Positions 11,093 through 25,299 are shown, counted from the stretch's first letter. The stretch: 64,000 nt of DNA from Anaeromyces robustus (GCA_002104895.1 MCFG01000021.1:120001-184000), one strand, 5' to 3'. Made by a program: numbers and translations. The notes: generated by a model from the letters alone, not told the origin.

Positions 11093-13672
11093 ATGGCAGA
11101 AAATAGATTTTCACTTCAGCTTGATTTAGATTTGGGTAATGATATTCAATTAGACAAAGATTTGGATTTTGATAACTTTAAAAAACAATTCTTAACAGAT
11201 GAACCTGAAGAGATAAATAAAAAATCACCAGTATCACCAGTATCACCAATATCACCAACAAAAACAAGTTATCAAAATGCAAACATCAATAATTCAATAG
11301 TTAAAACTCCAACTGCACAAAAGAGAACTAGTTCAATAATTGCTATTTCAAAATATTTAAATGATAGATATAAAACTGATAATAATGGAAAGGGTGATAA
11401 TATATCCTCTTTATTGTACAAGGTTGGAGATTTCTTTTTAAAAAAAGGTAATGATAATAATAAGGAAATAAACAATGATGTATTTGTTCCAACTAGTACT
11501 TCAAATATGCCTTCAGCTGTTATTATGAATATCTTATTAAATATGAAATCCTCTAATGATTTATTCCATGCTGCTCTCGTATGCAAACGTTGGGCTTCTA
11601 TTGCTTTACCATTACTTTATTCAAGAGTATATATCAAAAATGAAAATAATTTTAAAATTTGTTTAAAAATGAAAAAATGTAATAAAGTTTGTCAACTTTG
11701 TTCAAATAATAATTATGTACCTATTCCATCTAAATATAAAGGGCTTATACAAGAATTAATTGTTTCTACAACTCATATCGATATTAATAAATTAAATCCA
11801 AATTCATCACCAGTTATTCCAATCCATAAATCAAGTAATAAACAACGTTTATCATTACAATCTACACTTTCAAATTCTAGTTATCTCTCTAATACCTCAT
11901 CAAATAGATTAGGTAGAAGAGATTCAGAAGTTTCCATTGGTTCATCTTTATCTACTTTATCAAATTCACTCTATAATTTCCCAATTAATGAAGAAGAGTC
12001 AAATGAACCAACTTCTCATTCACCTTCTGAAACAAAGCAAAGAAATTCATCTTCTTTAGCAATTAGTACAACTACATCACCAACTAATTCTAGTACTATT
12101 TCATCGCCTACTCTTATTTCATCAGAAGGAAATACTAATAGTAATAGTAGTTTATCAGAATTATTAAATATGCCATTAGTAATTGGTACATCAACATCAT
12201 CAAATACTACACCACCATTAAATATTAATACTTCAGTAAATAGAGCTATTAAAAGAAGTAGTTTAACTGGTAGTAGTTCGAGTCCACGTTTATCTCAAAA
12301 TAATTCATCTTTCCAATCCGATCAATTCTTTGAAGAACATATTATTCATTGTGCTATAGGAGGAAATTTAAAAGTCTTAAAACTCGTAAATATGTCTTTA
12401 CCAAATTTAAATACAATGTTAAAATATATATCACCAAAACAACTTAAACACTTAGAAGTGACAACTATTCATAAAAGAATGACACTTGAAATTGATTCTC
12501 TTCTTAATTATTTAAAACATTGTGAATCTTTAACTTATTTAGGTCTTGGTTTTTGTACAGACCATTGTTCCTGTTGGTATGATGATAACGCAAAATCATT
12601 AATTTATCGTTTGGTAAAAAGTTTACCTTCACATTTAAAATCTTTAAGGTTCTTCTGTAGTAATATGGTTACTAGAGATACTCTGATTACAATATCTCAC
12701 AAATGTCCAGAATTAGAAAAATTAGATTTAACCGAGGCATGGTTTGAACTTGAAGAAGAAGAAGAAGAAGAAGAAAATAATGATATGAATAACAGTTTTG
12801 AAAATGGTAAAGATGCAAATAAAGGAAATAATGATAATAATAATAATAATAATTCTACTTCATTCTCCGAAGAAGAAGATAAACAAGAACATGAAGAAAA
12901 CTCCTCTTCTACGATAACATCATCTCTTATTACAAAATCTAACAAGAAAAAATTCAAATTTTCTAATCTTAAATATTTTGGATGTCGAGGTAGTGGTGGT
13001 TTAGCTACAACTAAAACTGTATTAAATTTAATACGTTCTGCCCCTAAACTTTGTAATTTAAATTTAGATAGTCCAAATGAAATGACACCTGTCTCTAATA
13101 ACAATATTCAAAATAATGCAGGAAGAAGATCAGTTTCTCTTAATAGTAATCTTAGTAATAGAAATTCAACTATAAATAATAATAAATATGTTACTTCATC
13201 TGATTTAACACTTAAACTTTTTGAAACCATTTTAACACATGGTAATACCGAAAATTGGAAAACACTTTTCTTAGGTCCACATTTAAGATCTTGTTCTCTT
13301 GGTAATCTTCATTGTATTGCCTTATTTAGTCATTTAGAAGTATTACAATTATCATGGGTATGTGACGATACTCTCTTAAATGAAATAACAGAACAATGTG
13401 AAAATTTAAAAGTTTTAGATATTTCATATTCTAGTGTTTCAGATAATGGTTTAAAGAAAACATTCATTGAAAATGGTTATGGTAAACATTTAGAATGGCT
13501 TGGTATTCATAGTTGTTCACAAATTACAAATGAAGGTAAATTATTATTGGTAAGTGAAATGCCAAAATTATATGGTATTTTAACTGAAAAAGTGGCCTTA
13601 TATTGGATAAATAATCATTTTGAATTACGTGGATGGCGTGGTATGAATGGTTATAAACAATATATTTTGTAA
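11093..13672 (+). CDS. F-box and leucine-rich-repeat protein
   Basis: Predicted SCF ubiquitin-ligase substrate receptor of 859 aa, encoded by one exon. The F-box is at about residues 138-178 (NMPSAVIMNILLN, then LVCKRWASIALPLLY) and would bind Skp1. Residues 45-57 contain four Ser-Pro sites, and 230-400 is a long Ser/Thr/Asn-rich low-complexity region. From about 405 come degenerate cysteine-containing LRRs (LKHLEVTTIH, LTYLGLGFCTD, LEVLQLSWVCDD, LKVLDISYSSVSDNGL), broken by an acidic/Asn insert near 540-600. This architecture is abundant in anaerobic fungi. The target cannot be told from sequence. The start follows an A-rich leader, and no earlier in-frame ATG was noticed. A decayed relative may lie downstream (14586-15790). 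Confidence 0.85.
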   Translation: MAENRFSLQLDLDLGNDIQLDKDLDFDNFKKQFLTDEPEEINKKSPVSPVSPISPTKTSYQNANINNSIVKTPTAQKRTSSIIAISKYLNDRYKTDNNGKGDNISSLLYKVGDFFLKKGNDNNKEINNDVFVPTSTSNMPSAVIMNILLNMKSSNDLFHAALVCKRWASIALPLLYSRVYIKNENNFKICLKMKKCNKVCQLCSNNNYVPIPSKYKGLIQELIVSTTHIDINKLNPNSSPVIPIHKSSNKQRLSLQSTLSNSSYLSNTSSNRLGRRDSEVSIGSSLSTLSNSLYNFPINEEESNEPTSHSPSETKQRNSSSLAISTTTSPTNSSTISSPTLISSEGNTNSNSSLSELLNMPLVIGTSTSSNTTPPLNINTSVNRAIKRSSLTGSSSSPRLSQNNSSFQSDQFFEEHIIHCAIGGNLKVLKLVNMSLPNLNTMLKYISPKQLKHLEVTTIHKRMTLEIDSLLNYLKHCESLTYLGLGFCTDHCSCWYDDNAKSLIYRLVKSLPSHLKSLRFFCSNMVTRDTLITISHKCPELEKLDLTEAWFELEEEEEEEENNDMNNSFENGKDANKGNNDNNNNNNSTSFSEEEDKQEHEENSSSTITSSLITKSNKKKFKFSNLKYFGCRGSGGLATTKTVLNLIRSAPKLCNLNLDSPNEMTPVSNNNIQNNAGRRSVSLNSNLSNRNSTINNNKYVTSSDLTLKLFETILTHGNTENWKTLFLGPHLRSCSLGNLHCIALFSHLEVLQLSWVCDDTLLNEITEQCENLKVLDISYSSVSDNGLKKTFIENGYGKHLEWLGIHSCSQITNEGKLLLVSEMPKLYGILTEKVALYWINNHFELRGWRGMNGYKQYIL

Positions 13673-14066
13673 TAAAACAAAAAAGATATATATAAATATA
13701 TATATTAAAAAAATAAGAACTTAAAAAATAACAACAACAAAAAAAAAATATTATATATATTAATGATATATAATAATTAATAATATATAATAAATACAGC
13801 ATTTAAAAATAAAATTTTATTTTTAATCAATTTTTATATAATGTCATCTCTATAACGAAATAGAGAAGGAAAAAAAAAAAGTTATCAAACATTTATAGAA
13901 TTTAATCATTATTAATTAAATTTTTTTTTTTTATTTTTTTTTTTTCTTAACAAATAAATAAGAAAAAAAATATAATAATAATAATAATAATTTAATTAAT
14001 AATGTTTACAATAGATATTAAGCTTTAAATGAATGTTCATAAAGCTAAATTACAAAACTAAAAATG

Positions 14067-14099
<33 letters not shown>

Positions 14100-14451
14100 A
14101 AATTATTATTTATAATATTTATAATATTTAATATATATAAGTATTAAGAAGTTGAAGTTTATTTTTTTTTTTTTTTTTTTACTAATTAAAAATTTTTTCT
14201 TTTATATACCTTTTCTCTTATATATGTATACTTTAGTATAAAAAAATAAATATTATCATATTTTATTTTAAATTAAATAGTCTTTTTTTAAAAAAAATAT
14301 TCATAAAAATTTTTTCTTTTTTTTTTTTTTTTTTCTTTTTACAATAAGTAGTTTTATCAATAAATAAGTAAATGAATAACATTTAATAATAATAATAATG
14401 ATAAAAAAATTTAATAATAATAAAATAAAAATAAAATAAAAATAAAACAAA

Positions 14452-14486
<35 letters not shown>

Positions 14487-14585
14487 TGGTTTATAATTAA
14501 AAAGAATTGTGTAATGTTTGCTTATAATCTTGTCCTTTTTTTCATTTTTCTTTTTCTTTTTCTTATTTTTCTAAAATTGATAAAG
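13673..14585. other. Intergenic AT-rich spacer
   Basis: Contains poly-A and poly-T tracts (for example 14066-14097 and 14455-14483) and pyrimidine-rich stretches. No gene seen. Confidence 0.5.
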
Positions 14586-15790
14586 TTAAAGGGTTGCTCC
14601 ACTCACCTTTCCTTATATTATAATGATTAACTCTTCCATTAAGAAGGAAATAGTATATTCTATATCATTCCAACAAGTTGAAATGAAGTATTTACCCAAA
14701 CTAAAGAATTGCTCACTAAACTATTAAAACTATCATTTAAACTATTACTAATCATAATATTTAAATATCAATAAATTAATTAATTAAATTATTGATATTT
14801 TTATTAGAGTTCAATATATTATTAGAAAATGAATTACTAAAATTATTAACTACATTTGTGTTGTTATTGTTGTTGGTTCAAGTCAACGACGATTATTGTT
14901 GTAGGGGGTCTCTTTGCTTATGATATTGTTTTATACGCCCCTTACTAAATAAAAAATAAATCTTTTAATAAAAATTAATGATTGAGTTAAATATAATTGT
15001 AATGGATTGTTATTTCGAAATGTAATGTACAACTATGATTGTTAAAGCTGAAAATTCCAATGTTAATCTATCTTTTCTACCTTTTACTTTGTTGGACAAG
15101 ATATCCAGAAAAGGTTAGAAAAGCTCCCTTTTCTGTTAAAGGTTTTTCTTTAAAAAAAAAAAAAAAATCCTTTTCTGGCTATTTTGTCTTTAATTTTTTA
15201 ATTCTCAATCAAGTTACAACTTGATAGATTCTAATAATGTCAGAACTAGTGAAGTAAAAAAAATAAAATTAATAAAAACCTTGCTGAATTGGTGAATTTA
15301 ATAAATATAATTCATTTATTTCGTTATAATAATCTTTCTAAAGGTTTTATTATTCCTTTGATGTAAACTAAATGAGTATCAACACAAATAAAATGTTTTA
15401 AGAGGTGGATGAGTTCTAACTGTTTTTTTTTTTTTTTGTTCACTAGTTAATTATACTATTAAACAAATACTTTATCATGGTGCTTAAGAGGTAACTAAAC
15501 TTTTGAGAATTGTATTCCAGATAATAAGTTATTCGATAATATCGAATCTGTCTATATATTAATTAATCGTGAGCTAATAATTAATAATGATAACAGTAAT
15601 AATAGTAATCATAGTAAGGATAATTCTAATTTTTATTAAAATGTTAATATTAATTTAGTCAATAACTTAAACTATATTAGAAGTGTTATTATTAAAATTA
15701 TTAATAAAATAGAATTATTGTTTTAAGGTTCTAATATTAGAGATAGCAACAGATTATATGAAATGAAATGAGTAAGATATAATCTTTTAC
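14586..15790 (+). pseudogene. Decayed protein-coding relic, possibly F-box/LRR
   Basis: This stretch is richer in G/C and in codon-like texture than normal spacer, yet no frame stays open. Protein-like blocks appear on the plus strand, broken by stops and shifts. About 14594-14730 reads on to VEMKYLPKLKNCSLNY. About 15045-15110 reads NSNVNLSFLPFTLLDKISR, F-box-like in its LP...LL.KI pattern. About 15472-15655 reads TLSWCLRGN, stop, then CIPDNKLFDNIESVYILINREL and an Asn/Ser run. The order of blocks would suit a small F-box/LRR protein like the gene just upstream, but no block proves the family. An inverted repeat (CCAGAAAAGG at 15105-15114, CCTTTTCTGG at 15169-15178) lies inside. Ages and boundaries are uncertain. 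Confidence 0.35.
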
Positions 15791-16004
15791 AAACACCATT
15801 AATTTTTATTTTTTAATTCTTATTATTTATTTCATTTTTATTATATTTCATAATTTTTTTTTTCTTTTTGATTATTATTAATTATTAAGTAATTAATTAT
15901 CATCTTAATAATACAAATATATATATATATATGAAGAAATTCATAAATTTACATTTCCTGTTTTTTTTCTTTGCTTTTCATTCTTTTTTTTTTTTTTTTT
16001 TTCC

Positions 16005-16046
<42 letters not shown>

Positions 16047-16851
16047 ATCTTTATTTTTCAATAATTATTGTTTTAAAAAAATTGAATGAAAGTAATGAAA
16101 AAGAAAAAAAAAAAGAAAAAAAGAAAGAGAATAACTATCTTTTTTTTTTTTTAAAATTAATTTTTCTTTTTATGATCTTCTTTTAAACATATATAAATAT
16201 ATTATATTAATATATAATTTTAAATATTTAATACATATATATTGATTATTACTAACTATATATATATTTTTTTTATTTTAAAAAAAAAATAAAAAAAAAG
16301 AAAAAGAAAAATAATAATAGGTTTTATTAATTTATTATTATTTTTATTATTTTTAATATATATAAAACAAACATTTAAAAATATATATTTAAAGTAAAAA
16401 TATTAATTATATAAAATTCTTTATAATTATTAAACTACTACTACTTTACTAAAAAAAAAAAAAAAAAATAAAAAAAAAAATACAATTTAAAATTAAAAAT
16501 TACGATAATAATTATTGTAATTTATAATTTTTTTTTCTCTTTTTTTTTTTATTTTTTTTTTTTTTTTTTTATCTTTTTTTATCTTTTATCTTTTTTTTTT
16601 CGTTTTTTTTTTTTTTTATCTTTTTTTTTTTTTTTTTTTTTTTATTTTTTTTTCGATTAAATTTTGTAATTAAATAATTATGGTCTTTTATTTTTTTTGT
16701 TTACTAAAAAAAAAATTAATTTTAATTTTTACTAAAAAAATGTTTCTTTTTTTTTTTTTTCTGGTTTGGTTTTTTTTATTATTATTTTTAATTTTATTTT
16801 TTTTTTTTTTGAAATTGAATATTTAATACTAAAATGTTAATTATTTTCTCC
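15791..16851. other. Intergenic, oligo-T/pyrimidine-rich
   Basis: No gene seen. About 16526-16650 is an almost uninterrupted T tract punctuated by ATC and CG, strongly strand-asymmetric. A (TTA)n run is at about 16006-16045. This is the 3' flank of the Rap/Rsr1 gene. Confidence 0.5.
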
Positions 16852-18605
<1,754 letters not shown>

Positions 18606-19195
18606 TTTATATTACTATTTTATATATATATAATAATTGTTTTTTTATTTGTAATATTACTTTTTATTTTTATTTAATATAAATATATCAAAGTATATTG
18701 TAAAGTGTTTGATTGTCAGTTGTTATTTTATTGAATAAATATCCAAGAAAAAAAAGTGTTATTTAAAAGGTTATATATTTTTGATATATAAAAAAAAATA
18801 TTTTTGTTAGTTTTAAAATTTTACTTTATTTCAAAAAAGGAAAAAAAATAAAAAATAAAAAAAACAAAATAAAAATAAAATAGGAAAAAAAAATTATTAT
18901 TATTATCAGTGTAATTAGTTAAAAGTAATATTTTATTATTGGAGATTTATTATTCTTTTTTTATTCTTATTTTGATTTGTTAATAAAATAAAACTTTTTT
19001 ATATTAAGTTTGTAATATTTATAATACTGTTTATATATATATATTTATTAATATATTAATTTCCTCTTTTTGTTATTTTTATTTATTATTCTTTACATTT
19101 ATAATATTATATTATTTAAATCTGTTTTTCTATTCTTCTTCATTTTATTATGTTTTATTTTACATATTATTAATATATATATATATTTTTTTTTT

Positions 19196-19276
19196 ATTCT
19201 ATTTTTATTATTTTATTTTATTTTATTTTATTTTATTTTATTTTATTTTATTTTATTTTATTTTATTTTATTTTAT
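19196..19276. repeat. (TTTTA)n pentanucleotide microsatellite
   Basis: About fifteen uninterrupted TTTTA units, in the upstream flank of the Rap/Rsr1 gene. Confidence 0.85.
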
Positions 19277-21792
19277 TATAATTATTTTCCTTTGTATAAT
19301 TTGAAATATTCTCATATGTTTTATTGATATTCTCTATTCTTCTTTCATTTTATTATATTATTATTATCTTATTTATTATTTAATAATGATTAGCATTGAT
19401 AATTAAGTATTGTTTCTTTTTTTTTTTTTCTTTATCTTGTTGAAATTATTAAAATATCATATTCTTATTAATCATAAAAATATATATACAATTTTTATAT
19501 TTTGGTATTCAAGCAATAAATATATTACTTTTTTCTTTTCTTTTATTTAATGGTATTTTATAAATAATTTTAAAAAGAAAGAAAAAATACTGAAAAAGAA
19601 ATAAAAATTAAAAAAAAAATACAGAGAAAAAAAAATAATTATAAATTATAAGTAATTAATTATATTTTCTTACATTATTATTACTATTAATAAAAGTTAT
19701 TTTTTAAAAAAAATAAATATAAATAACTATTTTTCTAATAATAAATAATAGTATTAATATTGAAAGACTTTATTATATATTAAAATATCTTTTTAAAAAA
19801 ATAATAACAAATAATAAAAACAAAATAAATTTAAATTAAAAAAAAATAAAAAAAAAAATATTATAAAAACTTTTAGAAAAGATTTATTTTTATTATTATT
19901 TTAAAAATAGATATCTACCAACTAAAAATAACTTTTTTTTATATATTTGTTCCTTTAATTATTATGTTGTTATATTTATTAGGATTATTTTATATATATA
20001 TATAATTTTTTTTTATATTTAATTGTTATTAAAAATTATTATTATTATTATAATAATTTTATTATTAATTATTTATAAAAAAAAAATAAAATAAATAAAA
20101 TAAAATAAAAATATAAAAAAAAATATGAAATAAAGATAAATAATAAAATAAATATAATAAAATTATAATAAGAATTATAAGTAAATAAAAAAGATATAAA
20201 GATAAAATTAACAATTATAGTTATAATTCAAATTCTAATTATTAAATTATTACATTATAAAAATATAAAATTATAAAACTATAAATTTAAAGAAATAAAA
20301 TTTAAAAATTAAATTTAAAAAAAATATTAAATAATATATAATAATAATATTTCTATACATTAATAATCTTAACATTAATTAAACAATTTTAACATTATAA
20401 AGAAAAAAAATTATTTAAAAATATATATTTAATTTAATTATAAAATAACATAAAAATATAAAAAAGAAAAAAACTTTATTCATAAATTATATAAATTATA
20501 TTTAATTTTATTTAATATAGTTGCATATTACTCTATTTATATAATTTATAATAGACATGTTAATATGCTTTGGTCATATATTTTATTTTTATTATTTTTA
20601 TTAAAATACTAATTATTAATAAAAATTATTTTTCTTTTTTTTTTTTTTTTTTTTTTACCTAATATATATATTATTATAATATTAAAACAATAAATAATAA
20701 ACATATTCATTTAACATTTGATTTCCTGTATTAATTGTTATATTTTCAACAATAATCATCATAATTATTAATAATAAATTTTTAGACTTTTATTAATATT
20801 ATTATATTTATTATTATATACTAAAATAAAAAAGCAAATATTAAATATAATTTAAACTATTATATTAAAAAAAATATCCTAAATGCATGTTAAAGACTGG
20901 TAAATCATATATATATAAATACACTCGATTTAATAATCTTAAAAAATCAAAAATTTCATAAAAAAATGTTTCTTTTGTGGTTTCTTTATTAATATATAAT
21001 AATAACCATAAAAACATTCTTTTTTTTTTTAAATATTAAAAATTGGTAATTATTAATAAAAAAAAAAAAAAAAAAAAAAAAAGGTTAATTAATTATTTAA
21101 TTATTTATAACTAATATCATTATTTGTAAAAAAAAAAAAAATTAAACTTTACTATTAATTGTAAAATATTTTAATTTATTTTAAGTTTAAACTTTTTATT
21201 AAATTTAAATAATGATAATATTAATATTGTTAAATTTATTTGATATATACATTTCCATATAAAAAATATTTAGCTATTTAAAAATAAATAATTTTTTAGA
21301 GTTTTAAAAGAATAATTTAAAAATGTCTAAAATTATTATTATAATAATCGAATTTATTAGTTTAAATTTATTACATATATATAATTAATTTAAACTTGTT
21401 TAATACTTCATATGAATTATCAAGTATATTATTAAATATAAATTATAATTAAATTATTTCCCATTTGTTATATTTTTGATTTTTTTTTTTTTTATAAATT
21501 ATTTATTTATTCTTTTTTTTTTTTTTTCTCTCTTTTACTTTTTATATTTTAAATTAGTTTCATTATTGAAACCGAATATTCTTAAATATATAATATTATA
21601 TTTTTTTATTAAATTAATTTTATATACTAAAAATATTTATAAAAGATAAGAGTTATGCTTTTATTTTAATTTAACAATTTAATTATATATATCCCTTTTA
21701 AAACAAAAATCAAATGTAAAAAAAATAAATAAATATTATTAATAATTAAATAAAAATAGTATTTTATATTAAAAGTTGAAATTAAATTATTG

Positions 21793-21849
21793 AACTAAAC
21801 ATATAAAAATCAATAATATTATATATTATTGATTTCAATATATTTAGTT
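21793..21849. repeat. Hairpin with 27-nt arms, 3-nt loop
   Basis: Arms 21793-21819 and 21823-21849 pair with three mismatches; the inner 13 bp (AAATCAATAATAT with ATATTATTGATTT) are perfect. Arm length and compact loop resemble the perfect hairpin at 4188-4245, though the sequence differs. Confidence 0.75.
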
Positions 21850-22804
21850 ATGATATTTTTTTTAATTCATTATTTTTAATAAAGTCAATAGCAAAAAAAA
21901 ATAATCATTGATAAACATCTTTTTGATAAAAAATAACAACAAATAAATATTAACTCTTAAAAATATGATTACATAACATTTTTATAATTATATTTTTAAT
22001 CCACAATTATAAATTACAATAATATAAAAAATGAGTTGCATAAAGTTTTATTTGGTTAAATAATTATTTTTTATATAATTCTTAATTGATAATTTTTTTA
22101 TTATTTTTAATTTTTTTTTTTTTGTTATGAATTTAAAATGTATCATCCATTCATTTAATTTATTTTAATTAAAATTTTTTTAAATTTAATTAAAATATTA
22201 CATTTGTAATTTTTAAAATTTTTTATTAATACAATTTATTTATTATATATATATTATTTATTTATTAATATATTTAATTAATTCTATTTAGTTATTTATT
22301 TATTTATTTATCCATTTATTTATAAATTATAAGTAATAATACCAAAAAAGATTATATTAAATAAATACAAATTAATTCAAATATATAAATAAATATTAAT
22401 AATGAATTAAATAAATATTTAATTATATATATAATAAATATTATTTATAATATATTAATTATATATAATTATTTAAAAAAAAAGCACACTATTAAAAATA
22501 TAAACCATGCTCCTTTTTTTAAAAAGTATTATAATTATAAATCATACTCTTTTTTCTTTTATTAATATTATTTCATGATTTTAATAAGTAATTTTTTTTA
22601 AATTATAATCAAAAAATATTAATAATTAGATTTTAAAGAATTTCATTTTTTTAAACAACAATAACATATTTTTGTTTTACTACTTCTGAAAAATAAAAAG
22701 TCCTGATATTTTAACTCATGAAAAATAATCTCTATTTTTAACGTATTATAATTTCTTTAAAGTTTATTATATTTATAATATTAAAATATTTTGACTTTGT
22801 TTTT

Positions 22805-23878
22805 TTATACTTTTAATTCCATTTCATTAAATTTTTTTACAAAGCCATATTTCTTAAATATTATTTGTCCTTTATCGGTTGTTTCTAATGTAATCTGTGA
22901 AATTCCTTGTTCTTTCACATTTTTTATTAATAAATCTAATATATGAAAAGCAACCCTTTTTCTACGATATTCTGGTACAGTATATATATTCATAATGCAT
23001 GCTTTTTTACCAGATGAATTATAATAATTAGGCATACCATGAGATATGCTAACATCACCTGTTCCAATTAAATTCATATCGTCATATACTATATACGCTA
23101 TATGTTCATTTATTTTTAAAGCTTGTTTATAATAAGTATATAAATTTTGTTTCAATATAAAAATATCTTCATCACTTGATAATTTATTAACTTCACGAAA
23201 AACATTAATTTTTGTTCTTACTAGTTCATCAATATCCTCTATTGTTGCTCTTTTATAATTGAAAACAGTATCTGGTAAATTATTGAGATATACATGTATC
23301 ATATCAGTATTTTCTTCTAATACTCTCATCAATTTATCCAATGGATTTGCATATACAATCCTATAATCCACTTCTCCAATATCCTTACGAACTAAAAAAG
23401 CCAATTTTTCATTTTCTAAATCGAATTGAGCATTGACACCTTCTTTATTACCTCTTGCATCCACACGAATCCATTTATCTAATGATTTTATATAAATAGC
23501 ATTTAATGCATGAATACAAAAACCAGTTTCAGGTGTATCTCCTAATGTTAAACGTTGATAACAAATACCTACTAGTATTCCACATGCACGAAGTAAAGCC
23601 GCTAATAAATTTACTTTACCCCAACATATACCAACACCTTGTTCTAATACTTCTGTAGCTGACTTGGTTATCCGTTTATCTTGTACATCCCATGAATGTT
23701 TAATTTCGTCACGTACATATTCATATATAGCTTTAATTAGAGATATTTCATCTACATTTTTATTTTTGAACTCTAAAGCTTTTGATATAATACTCTCATT
23801 ATTCCAATTTATATATTTTGATACTGATAAGTAATCATTTTTATCATTTTTAAAAATTAATTCCTGCATTTTATTCAC
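22805..23878 (-). CDS. Transglutaminase-like domain fused to GNAT acetyltransferase
   Basis: Intronless, 357 aa, stop TAA. Residues 1-205 are a papain-like transglutaminase fold of the type common in Clostridia and Bacilli. The triad is intact: Cys85 in GVGICWGK, His123 in FCIHALN, and Asp140 in WIRVDARGN, with the family segment YQRLTLGDTP (107-116). Residues 206-357 are a GNAT N-acyltransferase domain with motif A at about 298-319 (IYTVPEYRRKRVAFHILD) and the terminal FKKYGFVKKFNEMEL. The pyrophosphate-binding loop normally reads R-x-x-G-x-[G/A]; here Gly is Arg308, which may weaken acetyl-CoA binding. Both halves look bacterial, so transfer from a Firmicute is likely, perhaps already fused. 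The substrate is unknown; the transglutaminase-like part could be a protease or amidase. No signal peptide is seen, so it is probably cytosolic. The gene sits alone, with over 1 kb of spacer on both sides. Confidence 0.88.
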   Translation of the reverse strand: MNKMQELIFKNDKNDYLSVSKYINWNNESIISKALEFKNKNVDEISLIKAIYEYVRDEIKHSWDVQDKRITKSATEVLEQGVGICWGKVNLLAALLRACGILVGICYQRLTLGDTPETGFCIHALNAIYIKSLDKWIRVDARGNKEGVNAQFDLENEKLAFLVRKDIGEVDYRIVYANPLDKLMRVLEENTDMIHVYLNNLPDTVFNYKRATIEDIDELVRTKINVFREVNKLSSDEDIFILKQNLYTYYKQALKINEHIAYIVYDDMNLIGTGDVSISHGMPNYYNSSGKKACIMNIYTVPEYRRKRVAFHILDLLIKNVKEQGISQITLETTDKGQIIFKKYGFVKKFNEMELKV

Positions 23879-24490
23879 ATTAATTATAAATAAATATTAT
23901 TATTCTTTCATCATTGGATAATAGCTTTTGTCATCAAACTATTACTATTATATATATATATTAATCTTTTAATTATTAATAATTATAACTTTAATCTTTA
24001 AAAAAAAAAATAAAAATATTGATATATTGTATGATTAGAACAATGATAAAAAAAAATATCAAATAAATTCAAAAAATAGGTCAAAAAATAATAAATAAAG
24101 TTTCTATTAATTGAAACAATTATTAGAAAACAATAAAAATTTTTATTGGAATCTTAATTTTTTCATGAACTATTGTAGTTTTTATATGTTTGTCCCTAAT
24201 CATAAAATTACAAAAACTTTGAATGATAAAGAAAATTTAACTATGCCACATTAATAAATTTTTTTATGAATTATTGTAGTTTTTATATGTTAGTCCCTAA
24301 TCATAAAATTACAAAAATTTTGAATGATAAAGAAAATCTAACTATGCCACATTAATAAATAATTAAATGTTAAAAGTTATTAATATATAATTAATAATTC
24401 TAACTATACAAGTTAGTGGCGTATTAATATAGATCAAAACATTCATTATTACAATTTTTTATTTTATTTTTACTTTATTTATTATTATTG

Positions 24491-24566
<76 letters not shown>

Positions 24567-25299
24567 GTTTTATTATAATTATTATTGTTATATATTTATT
24601 TACATTTAATATATAATTCATAATTATTATTTATTATTATTATTATTATTTATTATTATTATTTTTAATGGCTAATTTTAATCTATAAAAATCAACTTTA
24701 GCATATTTATTACTGCTTATATTAAAGGATATTTCCGAAATTATTTCATTAATATTAATATATTTAAATATATTAATGTATTATAAAAAAAGTTAACAAA
24801 TAATCACTAATGTATTATATCTCTCTAAAAAAAACAATTCATATTAAAATGAAATATAATTAGTTTTTTTTTTTTTTTTTGTATAAAAAATAATAAAGAT
24901 TATGCAATATATATATATATACAAATTAAAATAGTTTGATATTATTTTATTGTTTATAGAAAACTATAAAGATAATAATTATGTATTTTTCGTATAATGT
25001 ATTATATGTATTATATTATAAATTCTATAATAAATAAATTAAAATTAAAAATTAACCTTTGGTAAAGTAAATACAACAATTTTTTTTATGATATAAAAAT
25101 TTCTATATATATAATAATATACTTTTTTTATTTATTTAAATAAATTTTTAATTTATTAATATATTAAAATCAATATTTATAAATAAAAATAGAAAAAATA
25201 TATATATATCAATAAAATAATAAAAATAATATTTACATAATAATAAAAATTATTAACTAAATTAGAAATTTGAATTTCTGTTTATATAATATTTTTAAC
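23879..25299. other. Intergenic AT-rich region with repeats
   Basis: Holds the 101-bp tandem duplication (24158-24359) and a (TTA)n microsatellite at about 24493-24567. No coding potential seen. Confidence 0.5.
24158..24359. repeat. 101-bp tandem duplication, two copies
   Basis: Copies at about 24158-24258 and 24259-24359 differ at only a few positions. They share blocks such as GTCCCTAATCATAAAATTAC and AACTATGCCACATTAATAAA, which are less A/T-only than the surrounding spacer. Origin unknown; it may be a decayed repeat element. Confidence 0.85.

Larger units (their letters stand above)
18606..22804. other. 4.2-kb gene-free AT-rich region
   Basis: Upstream of the Rap/Rsr1 gene and 3' of the transglutaminase-GNAT gene. 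Contains a (TTTTA)n array at about 19196-19276, poly-A/T tracts (20636-20656, 21059-21082) and a 57-bp hairpin at 21793-21849 listed separately. No coding potential seen. Confidence 0.5.

Noticed and set aside
12697-13104. 135-codon minus-strand frame inside the F-box gene
   Set aside because: Antisense shadow of Ser/Asn/Glu codons; no family features and no intron logic.
14866-14900. GGTTCAAGTC with a short stem, resembling a tRNA T-arm
   Set aside because: No matching acceptor stem, D-arm or anticodon arm could be placed at the right distances on either strand.
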